Shown: positions 1-6,498 of the stretch, one piece after another
How the letters are laid out: each line of letters starts with the position of its first letter
Position numbering within the stretch: the first letter of the stretch is position 1
Source: an uncultured Muribaculaceae bacterium
GTDB taxonomy: Bacteria > Bacteroidota > Bacteroidia > Bacteroidales > Muribaculaceae
Direction of reading: 5' to 3'
DNA length: 47,934 bases
Assembly: GCA_910584055.1 (NCBI GenBank)
Contig: CAJTZS010000030.1
Location: forward strand, 1 to 47,934
Notes under the pieces: generated by a model
What the model saw: the letters and a program-made list of their open reading frames with translations, nothing else
Databases searched by the model: none
What the model was told of the DNA's origin: nothing
Program-made: the position numbers and the translations under genes

Positions 1-49
1 GGACCCCAACATTAAAAGTGTTGTGCTCTACCAGCTGAGCTAGCGAATC
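1..49 (-). tRNA. tRNA-Lys (anticodon TTT), 3' part cut off by the window
   Basis: On the minus strand, from position 49 downwards, a tRNA 5' half is visible: acceptor strand GATTCGC, TA at positions 8-9, D-arm GCTC...GAGC, then anticodon stem CAACA, loop CTTTTAA and stem TGTTG. The loop gives anticodon TTT (Lys). The variable region starts at GGGTC; the T-arm and 3' acceptor lie beyond base 1. Confidence 0.93.
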
Positions 50-86
50 ATCGTTATGCCTTAAGGTTTGTCCCTCAAAAGCGATG

Positions 87-118
87 CAAAATTACAACTA
101 ATTTTTGATTCCGCCAAA
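87..118 (-). promoter_or_regulatory. Promoter of tRNA-Lys
   Basis: Read on minus, TTTG (118-115) is followed by exactly 20 nt and then TAATTTTG (94-87). This fits the Bacteroidetes -33/-7 consensus TTTG - about 20 - TAnnTTTG. The predicted start lies about 30 nt upstream of the mature tRNA end at 49. Confidence 0.75.
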
Positions 119-133
119 TATTTCTTAAAAAAT

Positions 134-165
134 TTTTCAATTACCCCTCTTTTTTCGTAATTTTG
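134..165 (+). promoter_or_regulatory. Promoter of the glycosyltransferase operon
   Basis: TAATTTTG at 158-165 matches the -7 consensus. At a 20-nt spacing the -33 position reads TTTT (134-137), three of four consensus bases. It would give a leader of about 85 nt before the ATG at 257. It is divergent from the tRNA-Lys promoter. Confidence 0.5.
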
Positions 166-256
166 CACTCAGAGATGGTTTCTCCATCCTTTATAATCGC
201 GTATAATCGCGGCAACGCTGTTCCTTAGGGCTGTTGGCGCACATAATAATAAAAAT

Positions 257-1207
257 ATGGACATTTCAGTTGTAATACCTTTATATAACGAAGAAGAGTC
301 GCTGCCGGAACTTACGCAATGGATTGAACGCGTCATGGTCGCAAACGGCTTCTCGTATGAAATCATTTTTGTAAACGACGGCTCCACTGACCGGTCAATG
401 CGTGTGATCCACAAACTGGCTGAGAACAATCCTGCAATCCATGCAATCTCCTTCTCGCGCAATTACGGCAAGTCGCCGGCTCTCAACGTTGGTTTCAGAC
501 GCGCCGCCGGAGACGTAGTGATCACCATGGATGCAGACCTGCAGGACAGCCCGGATGAAATCCCGGAACTTTACCGCATGATTACCGAAGAGGGATATGA
601 CCTGGTGTCAGGATGGAAGAAGAAACGCTATGACCCCCTCTCTAAAACTATCCCGACGAAACTTTTCAACGCCACGGCCCGCAAAGTCAGCGGCATAAAG
701 AATCTTCACGATTTCAACTGCGGGCTCAAGGCTTACCGCAACGAGGTGATCAAACACATAGAGGTGTATGGCGACATGCACCGGTATATACCATATCTTG
801 CAAAGAATGCAGGGTATCATAAAATCGGAGAGAAGGTTGTGCATCATCAGGCCCGCAAATACGGTCACACAAAATTCGGCCTTGACCGTTTTGTAAACGG
901 ATACCTTGACCTCGGCACCCTCTGGTTCCAATCGAAATTCGGAATCAAACCGATGCACATTTTCGGCCTGCTCGGCTCCCTTATGTTCCTCATCGGCTTC
1001 ATAGCGGTAGTGACGGTCCTTATATTGAAAATCATATCGATGAATTCCTCATCATATTATTTCTACGTCACCAACTCCGTATATTTCTACCTTTCTCTGG
1101 CATTCATGGTGCTCGGGGTCCAGTTCTTCTGCACCGGACTTATCGGAGAACTTATCACCCGCAACTCCGCCGAACGTAATAACTACCTAATCTCTGAAGA
1201 ATTTTGA
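257..1207 (+). CDS. Family 2 glycosyltransferase, membrane-anchored (DPM1/GtrB type)
   Basis: A 316-residue GT-A glycosyltransferase. The N-terminus DISVVIPLYNEEESLPEL is the family 2 nucleotide-binding start. VNDGSTDRS (about residue 40) and MDADLQDSP (about residue 94, the DXD metal site) follow. After a catalytic domain of about 230 residues come two hydrophobic segments, around 235-260 (FGLLGSLMFLIGFIAVVTVLIL) and 275-300, which place the enzyme on the inner membrane. This arrangement is that of dolichol/undecaprenyl-phosphate sugar transferases (DPM1, GtrB, ArnC), which transfer a sugar from a nucleotide sugar to a polyprenyl phosphate. The sugar cannot be read from the sequence. The stop overlaps the TTG start of the next gene, so the two are probably translated together. 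Confidence 0.88.
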   Translation: MDISVVIPLYNEEESLPELTQWIERVMVANGFSYEIIFVNDGSTDRSMRVIHKLAENNPAIHAISFSRNYGKSPALNVGFRRAAGDVVITMDADLQDSPDEIPELYRMITEEGYDLVSGWKKKRYDPLSKTIPTKLFNATARKVSGIKNLHDFNCGLKAYRNEVIKHIEVYGDMHRYIPYLAKNAGYHKIGEKVVHHQARKYGHTKFGLDRFVNGYLDLGTLWFQSKFGIKPMHIFGLLGSLMFLIGFIAVVTVLILKIISMNSSSYYFYVTNSVYFYLSLAFMVLGVQFFCTGLIGELITRNSAERNNYLISEEF

Positions 1208-1725
1208 CCAGTCGCGCTTATAAAACCTGTATATCCCTCCTGCTCGTGGCAGTATCCATGACAACCGCCGTCTGGCAGGGATGCTCTACGGACGAATGCC
1301 TACAGAACCGTAATGCCCTTCCCCTTGCCGGCTTTTACAATTCCTTCGAACCGAAGCAGACAGTGTCCATAGATTCCCTTGAAGTCTTCGGAGTCGGCGC
1401 TCCGGGAGACTCCATCCTCTCCCCCGGCACCCAAGCCCTCTCCCAACTGTATCTCCCGTTCCGGCTCGACTCTGACACCACCCGATATGTGTTCCGCTAT
1501 CTCCATAAAGAGTTAGTTCAACACGACATCAAGGACACCGTGACATTCATATATTCACGCGACCCGCGGTTTGTGTCTTCAGCCTGCGGTGTCAGCTACG
1601 TTTTCGGCATCAAAGAGATTAGGTCAACCGGTTTGTTGATTGATTCAGTGGTCTGCCCCATGGGCGAGATAACCAATAAAGATTCCGAGAATCTCAGCAT
1701 CTATTTCCGCGTATCCCCTCAATAA
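1204..1725 (+). CDS. DUF6452-like lipoprotein
   Basis: 173 residues starting with TTG inside the overlap TTGA with the glycosyltransferase stop. The overlap supports this unusual start, and so does the signal sequence it yields (CISLLLVAVSMTTAVWQGC, lipobox Cys about residue 27). The rest is rich in beta-strand patterns with aspartates. It resembles the Bacteroidales proteins grouped as DUF6452, which I remember as neighbours of DUF6048 proteins, as here. No enzymatic motif is visible. A role in the periplasm or outer membrane is inferred only from the signal. Confidence 0.7.
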   Translation: MTSRAYKTCISLLLVAVSMTTAVWQGCSTDECLQNRNALPLAGFYNSFEPKQTVSIDSLEVFGVGAPGDSILSPGTQALSQLYLPFRLDSDTTRYVFRYLHKELVQHDIKDTVTFIYSRDPRFVSSACGVSYVFGIKEIRSTGLLIDSVVCPMGEITNKDSENLSIYFRVSPQ

Positions 1726-1738
1726 AATATCCCTTTAA

Positions 1739-1788
1739 TAAAGGCATCCCTTAAATAAGTAATATAAGTAAAGGCATTCCTTAAATAA
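1739..1788. repeat. Two direct copies of a 20-nt sequence, period 30
   Basis: TAAAGGCATCCCTTAAATAA (1739-1758) recurs at 1769-1788 with a single C-to-T change. It lies in the 119-bp gap between the DUF6452-like and DUF6048-like genes. The function is unknown; it may be a regulatory site pair or a duplication scar. Confidence 0.7.
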
Positions 1789-1844
1789 AACCTCCGAATT
1801 CCGCCAAGTGCCGAGGTGTGAGCCGAGAGTTTTGATAAAAATAT

Positions 1845-2780
1845 ATGACCAGATTAATAAAAATATTAGTCATTCTCCTTTTCCCGGTGCTTTCAGCCTC
1901 GGCGCAGGAGATTGCACCGGATAGCATTCCAACCGATTCAACAGCAACAATGCTGCCGATAGATTCTGTGTCCGAGAAGGCTCCGGTGGATTCTGTAGCT
2001 CCCAAGGCACCGCGGACTCCGCGTAAATCCACCCCGGTAGATATCGACGACAACAAACCGGTGGAGACCCTGCATTTTTACGACAAGCACGGAAACGCGC
2101 TGCCTGAACCCGTGCGTTTCCTCGCGGTGCTTGACACGGTGACAAAACCAAAATCAAAACCGGTTTACCCCATTTATAACGGCTGGACATTGGGTGTCAA
2201 TTTTGCAGACGCAATTTTAATGGCCACCGGGCAGAAACACGCCAGTTTTGACGTGTGGGCAGACGTATCCTTACACAACTGGTTTTTCCCCGTGATTGAA
2301 GCCGGGGTAGGATTTGCCGATAATTCCCCGAAAGATTCAAACTTCACTTACAAGACAAAACCATCTTTTTACGCCAAGGTCGGCATGAACTATAATTTCA
2401 TGTACAAAAGCGACCCTGCTTACCAGGTGTTCGTCGGATTCCGTTTAGGCTACTCAAATTTCAGATATGACGTCGATAACGTAAGCATATCCAACGGATA
2501 CTGGGACGAGTCCCAGACATTCTCCATGAAAGGGCTTAAGGCATCCGCTCTTTATGGAGAGATTCTGGCAGGCATAAAGGTAAAGATTGTCGGCAATTTC
2601 TCCCTTGGATGGAATGCCCGCTACCACATGAAATTCAAAGTCAACTCCAAGACATCCTCCACCCCCTGGTTCATCCCCGGCTATGGCGCCAACTCCCCCT
2701 TCTCCTTCTCCCTCTCAGCCATCTGGCGCTTCGGCCAAAACAAGATAGACCCTCCCTCCTCCACCGAAGCCGTCCAATAG
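1845..2780 (+). CDS. DUF6048-like outer-membrane protein
   Basis: 311 residues. A cleavable signal peptide (MTRLIKILVILLFPVLSASAQ) is followed by a low-complexity stretch rich in Pro, Ser, Thr and Asp (about 25-75, with repeated DS.P and KAP motifs). A C-terminal region of about 220 residues alternates hydrophobic and polar residues and ends in SFSLSAIWRFGQ, as in small beta-barrels. Size, order and the DUF6452-like neighbour match the DUF6048 family of Bacteroidales. The Pro/Ser-rich segment would act as a flexible linker. The function is not known; a structural envelope role is inference. Confidence 0.72.
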   Translation: MTRLIKILVILLFPVLSASAQEIAPDSIPTDSTATMLPIDSVSEKAPVDSVAPKAPRTPRKSTPVDIDDNKPVETLHFYDKHGNALPEPVRFLAVLDTVTKPKSKPVYPIYNGWTLGVNFADAILMATGQKHASFDVWADVSLHNWFFPVIEAGVGFADNSPKDSNFTYKTKPSFYAKVGMNYNFMYKSDPAYQVFVGFRLGYSNFRYDVDNVSISNGYWDESQTFSMKGLKASALYGEILAGIKVKIVGNFSLGWNARYHMKFKVNSKTSSTPWFIPGYGANSPFSFSLSAIWRFGQNKIDPPSSTEAVQ

Positions 2781-2822
2781 CGGGCGCTGCCCGCTCCCCC
2801 GTGCCGCGTTCCTTAAACGCGG
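2780..2822 (+). terminator. Double hairpin after the DUF6048-like gene
   Basis: Two stable stems: GCGGGC-GCT-GCCCGC (2780-2794), starting on the last base of the stop codon, and CCGCGTT-CCTTA-AACGCGG (2804-2822). A further GC-rich CCGCG/CGCGG pairing follows near 2827-2842. No T-run follows, so intrinsic termination is less certain than the structure. Confidence 0.5.
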
Positions 2823-2922
2823 TCCCCCGCGAGTTTGCGCGGCTTCCCGCGAGTCAGCTCATGCGCAGGCTTAAACCTTTCCATCCCGAATCGTGTTTAA
2901 AAAGAAAACATGATTTGAAACT

Positions 2923-3969
2923 ATGAAGACACTTAAACCATATCTTTTGGCAACGGCCATAGCCGCAACGGCTGCCATATACGCTCCTTCCACAGAAGCA
3001 TGCTCGCGCGTTTTTTATCAAGGTGCAGACTCCCTTTTCGTAATCGGACGGTCACTCGATTGGAAAACCCCGATACCCACCAACATTTACGTATATCCAA
3101 GAGGGATGCAGAAAGTAAGTTCCGACCAACCCAATCACATTTCCTGGACTTCCAGATACGGTTCAGTATATGCCGTAAGTTACGACGGAGGAATCACTGA
3201 AGGCATGAACGAGGAAGGACTCGTGGTCAACGGCCTTTTCTGCAAAGGCACGGTTTATAACGATGACAACGCCTCTGCAAAACCTCAGATGTCGCTATCT
3301 GTATTTGTGGCGTGGATGCTCGACCAGTGCGCCACAACCGACCAAGTCGTCTCCCTCCTTGAAAGCACCCGGTTTGCCGTTCAGGGAGCCACTTTCGACG
3401 GGGGGACAGTCTCGGCCCTTCACTGGGGCGTGACCGACAAATCAGGCAAAAGCGTAATATTCGAATTCGACAAAGGCAAGATAAACATATATGACATGGG
3501 AGACTACCGCGCCATGACCAACGATCCCAACTGGCCGCAGATGACAGCCATCATCAACTATTGGAACAAGATCGGAGGACAGAACATGCTGCCCGGGACT
3601 GTCGCCAGTCCCGACCGCTGCGTGCGGGCAAACTATTTTGCACATCACGTTAAAAAAGCCGATGATGTCAACCTCGCAGTGTCCATCTGCCGCAGCGTGC
3701 TCATCAATTCAAGCGTGCCATACACATATGAAATTCAAGACCAGCCGGAACTCAGCTCAACACAATGGCGCACATACAGCGTGCCCTGTAATCTACGCTA
3801 TTATTTCGAAATAGTCACCAATCCCGGCTATTATTATATCGACCTTCACAAAGTGAATCTCCGCAAAGGCGCGCCGGTAATGAAACTCGACACATCGAAG
3901 ACAACAGACCTTGTCGGCGATGCCACCAACCGCCTCAGACCTTCCGCTCCCTTCACCCCGATGTATTAA
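2923..3969 (+). CDS. Exported linear amide C-N hydrolase (choloylglycine hydrolase / penicillin V acylase family)
   Basis: 348 residues. The signal peptide ends at TEA just before Cys27, so export itself would expose Cys27 as the N-terminal nucleophile (Ntn hydrolase). Conserved positions follow at the spacing known for bile salt hydrolases: Arg43 and Asp46 (GRSLDW), Asn103 (VVNGL), Asn200 (TNDPNW) and an Arg at 232 or 235 (ASPDRCVR). The family cleaves amides such as conjugated bile acids, penicillin V or N-acyl amino acids. The substrate here cannot be decided from sequence. Periplasmic export fits Bacteroidales members and differs from the cytosolic enzymes of Gram-positives. It is a single gene between the DUF6048-like gene and a small lipoprotein. 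Confidence 0.88.
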   Translation: MKTLKPYLLATAIAATAAIYAPSTEACSRVFYQGADSLFVIGRSLDWKTPIPTNIYVYPRGMQKVSSDQPNHISWTSRYGSVYAVSYDGGITEGMNEEGLVVNGLFCKGTVYNDDNASAKPQMSLSVFVAWMLDQCATTDQVVSLLESTRFAVQGATFDGGTVSALHWGVTDKSGKSVIFEFDKGKINIYDMGDYRAMTNDPNWPQMTAIINYWNKIGGQNMLPGTVASPDRCVRANYFAHHVKKADDVNLAVSICRSVLINSSVPYTYEIQDQPELSSTQWRTYSVPCNLRYYFEIVTNPGYYYIDLHKVNLRKGAPVMKLDTSKTTDLVGDATNRLRPSAPFTPMY

Positions 3970-4000
3970 TCCCCCATCCCCCACCCGCCTATCCCATCGT

Positions 4001-4044
4001 ATCAATCCCCATCACGCCCCATTCAGCCCCATCCCGCCCTATTC
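4001..4044. repeat. C-rich decamer array (ATYNNGCCCY)
   Basis: Four 10-nt units in a row (ATCAATCCCC, ATCACGCCCC, ATTCAGCCCC, ATCCCGCCCT) lie after the hydrolase gene. A second array with nearly the same units and order is at 34267-34306. Confidence 0.75.
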
Positions 4045-4051
4045 GATAAAT

Positions 4052-4086
4052 AAATTTTAGCTTTAGCTAAAATTTCCGTATCTTTG
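4052..4086 (+). promoter_or_regulatory. Promoter with overlapping palindrome, almost no leader
   Basis: TATCTTTG (4079-4086) is a perfect -7 box, only four bases before the ATG at 4091. At a 20-nt spacing the -33 position reads TTTT (4055-4058). A perfect inverted repeat, AAATTTTAGC (4052-4061) and GCTAAAATTT (4066-4075), covers the -33 box and spacer. It could be an operator or a terminator for the upstream gene. Transcription would start at or next to the start codon. Confidence 0.55.
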
Positions 4087-4090
4087 GCGT

Positions 4091-4633
4091 ATGAAACAAA
4101 TTTTATTCGCAATTCCGCTGCTTGTCATGGCAGCCGGCTGCACCCACAAAACTGAGAATAATAAAGGAAATATGGAATATTCGGAGGGCACCGTTCATAT
4201 AGGCTCGGCAATCGGCTGGAGAAACTCAAAGCCTGTCAATGCATTGCCTAAAGCCACGGCATTCCGCATGAGCGGCAACTACTCCGACAACGTTGCCATA
4301 ACTCTCAATGCCGACGGCTCCCCGGTATATTTCCCGGATCCGAGCGATATCTCGGCCAACTCCGCCCCTACAGATTTAGGCGACGGATGGTGGCTCAACA
4401 ACCAGGGGATTCCCTCCAACTCCGTATTCACGAAATATACCTTCGGAGAATACTCCAAGTTGAAAAAACTGCCGTCAATCGCCGAACTTAAAGCCGCCGT
4501 CATTCCGGGGGCAAAAGTGTCTGAAATGCGCGAGCTCCCGTTTTCAATAACGGAAGCCCGGCAAAATCTTGACTCTATCAAGAATTATCTCAAGACATCA
4601 CCTCAAGGCAATCTTATTCAATTCATTCCCTGA
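4091..4633 (+). CDS. Small lipoprotein of unknown function
   Basis: 180 residues with a classic lipoprotein signal (MKQILFAIPLLVMAAGC, lipid Cys17). The mature part contains VHIGSAIGWRNSKPVNALPKATAFRMSG and a central GDGWWLNNQGI segment. I recognise no family. The start is fixed by the lipobox and the -7 box a few bases upstream. The last 36 bp overlap the 3' end of the convergent M6 protease gene, so the two coding ends share DNA and the transcripts would be complementary there. Confidence 0.75.
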   Translation: MKQILFAIPLLVMAAGCTHKTENNKGNMEYSEGTVHIGSAIGWRNSKPVNALPKATAFRMSGNYSDNVAITLNADGSPVYFPDPSDISANSAPTDLGDGWWLNNQGIPSNSVFTKYTFGEYSKLKKLPSIAELKAAVIPGAKVSEMRELPFSITEARQNLDSIKNYLKTSPQGNLIQFIP

Positions 4634-6400
4634 CCTTACAACATATATCCCGGCATCGAGAGCAGGCATTTTGCCGTCAATAACCGTTCCGACCTTTATA
4701 CCTCTGAGATCATAAATGTCTCCGGAGAGAACATCTGTGCCGGTTTCAATATCGTTAATCCCGCTTCCACCGACTGTGGAAAGGAATGAGACGACTCCGT
4801 TATTTTCCGTAATACCGCTCAATTCCACGCCTAATGATTTTCCCGACCATGACTTGAGAGCGGGAGTCGTGGAAGATCCGAATGCGCGCACATTCTTACT
4901 GCCGGGGAAGGGATCCCCGGTGCGTGTACTTTCCGGATATATATAATATCCGTCAAAATCCTGATCGGTGGGATAATCCTGAATATTATCCGCTTCAACA
5001 AGGTCAACATACTGATGATCCTTGGCGTTGTTCACCTTATTTTTGGAAAACACGTCTTGATCGAAATCCACGTGCCACACCAGCATTCCATGCCCCGGGA
5101 TATACTTGTCCCAACCTGTCTGCTGACGGTTCTCGAAAAGATAAAACTCCTGTTCCCTATCCGTCTTTACAATAAACGCCTTATTCGTGTCGGCAAGATT
5201 CTCAAGCGAGAGGGAGCCGGGGGTCATTATATCCGGAGTGATCCAGTCGAGGGCATAACGTTCATAGGCGGAATAGTTCGGGGGTGTCATCCCGTAATTA
5301 TTATAGGGGCCGTAATCCATCACCGAAAACTCCTTGGGAGTGAAAGCCACGTCCCAATAGTTGGAATAATCAACGGTAGAATAAAGGTCGGGAAGCCCCA
5401 TCACATGACTGAATTCATGCACGAACGTGCCGATGCCGTCCGGACGGTTGGCATAGATATAATTATACCCGTTGTCACCGATTATGCCGCAAGTTTCGTT
5501 CGAACATGCATAGCGGTCGATATAGACGCCATCCAGTTCCAACGGATCACCGTTGACATCCTGATTCGGCGCGGTGGCAGTTGAAATTTCCCAGGAATGA
5601 GGCCATATGGTGTTTTCCTGTCCAAGGGTATCGGCTTCGCCATAACCGGCATAAAACACGTAAACATTATCCACGTAGCCGTCGCCATCGCGGTCATAAT
5701 CCCTGAAATTTATTTCAGAATCCAATGCCTTGCAGGCATCTATAATCATCTGGTGAGGTCTGATATCGTCACCGTTAGCGAGGTTTCCCCCATAATAGCT
5801 TACATTCTGCGGAAGCGTCACCGGTCCGAACACATCGAATTCCGGATCAAACTTCCCGTTTGAATTATCGAGAAACCAGTCGCGTGCCGAGCCGGTGCCT
5901 CCATATGTGTCGAATCCCTCCTTATTTAGCATCTCAGTGAAATATGTCTTGGCATCGATCTTATTGTATGGAGACTTGTTTTTTGAATTGAACCTGACAT
6001 CCTTAAACTCCGCAAGTATCACCAACACATTCTGTTTCCCTTTGCATGGGAACGAATAATCATAAAGCCCGGGGCCACGCGTTCCGCCAGTCATTCCGGA
6101 AGCGAAAGCCGGCACGCGGCTTTTGAGTTGGAACCGACCTTCGGCCACTGCCGATTCGGCATCAACACGCGCCTGAGCCTCTTCCTTCTCGGAAGCATAC
6201 ACATACCCAAGCTTCCCGTCATGCCTCAGCAAGCGTCCGTCAAGGGAATAGATCCTCTTGCACGAAGCGTTTCCTCGCTTAACGATTGTTATCTTAGAAC
6301 CGTCAGGTTGCGTCACGGTTATAGGAATCCTCAGCGCCGGCTTGCTCCATCCACAAACCGCCGACAAGGCAATTGCGGCTATAAAAACATATTTCTTCAT
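4598..6400 (-). CDS. M6 family (immune inhibitor A-like) metalloprotease, secreted
   Basis: 600 residues with signal peptide (MKKYVFIAAIALSAVCGWS). The zinc motif HEFSHVMGLPD at 328-338 gives HExxHxxGxxD, with His328, Glu329, His332 and Asp338. A calcium-loop-like DYDRDGDGYVDN lies at 234-245. The C-terminus (about 555-600, IYDLRGIKVG...AGIYVVRSGNELNKIALR) is the tail common on secreted Bacteroidales proteins and resembles a type 9 secretion sorting domain. It probably acts outside the cell or on its surface, degrading host or dietary proteins. It follows the C10 protease gene on the same strand after a hairpin. The 3' end overlaps the convergent lipoprotein gene by 36 bp. Confidence 0.9.
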   Translation of the reverse strand: MKKYVFIAAIALSAVCGWSKPALRIPITVTQPDGSKITIVKRGNASCKRIYSLDGRLLRHDGKLGYVYASEKEEAQARVDAESAVAEGRFQLKSRVPAFASGMTGGTRGPGLYDYSFPCKGKQNVLVILAEFKDVRFNSKNKSPYNKIDAKTYFTEMLNKEGFDTYGGTGSARDWFLDNSNGKFDPEFDVFGPVTLPQNVSYYGGNLANGDDIRPHQMIIDACKALDSEINFRDYDRDGDGYVDNVYVFYAGYGEADTLGQENTIWPHSWEISTATAPNQDVNGDPLELDGVYIDRYACSNETCGIIGDNGYNYIYANRPDGIGTFVHEFSHVMGLPDLYSTVDYSNYWDVAFTPKEFSVMDYGPYNNYGMTPPNYSAYERYALDWITPDIMTPGSLSLENLADTNKAFIVKTDREQEFYLFENRQQTGWDKYIPGHGMLVWHVDFDQDVFSKNKVNNAKDHQYVDLVEADNIQDYPTDQDFDGYYIYPESTRTGDPFPGSKNVRAFGSSTTPALKSWSGKSLGVELSGITENNGVVSFLSTVGGSGINDIETGTDVLSGDIYDLRGIKVGTVIDGKMPALDAGIYVVRSGNELNKIALR

Positions 6401-6422
6401 TCAATTATCTTTAAACATCTTT

Positions 6423-6455
6423 AAAGAGGCTCTTTAATGATAAAAGAGCCTCTTT
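6423..6455 (-). terminator. Hairpin between the C10 and M6 protease genes
   Basis: Perfect 13-bp arms AAAGAGGCTCTTT (6423-6435) and AAAGAGCCTCTTT (6443-6455). It lies 44 nt after the stop of the C10 protease gene (minus). The tract downstream is A/T-rich but not a clean T-run. The stem shares AAGAGGCTC with the terminator at 16396-16429. Confidence 0.6.
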
Positions 6456-6498
6456 ACCAATGCGAAATTAATGAAATTTATTTTATCAGCCAAACATA

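Noticed and set aside
2609..2926. Plus-strand frame of 105 codons overlapping the end of the DUF6048-like gene
   Set aside because: It is a shadow frame of the real gene and the GC-rich hairpin region, with biased Leu/Pro/Arg composition.
4598..4633. Frameshift or misassembly as reason for the 36-bp overlap of convergent genes
   Set aside because: Both proteins end naturally (the M6 tail ends in NKIALR, typical of its family), so the overlap seems real.
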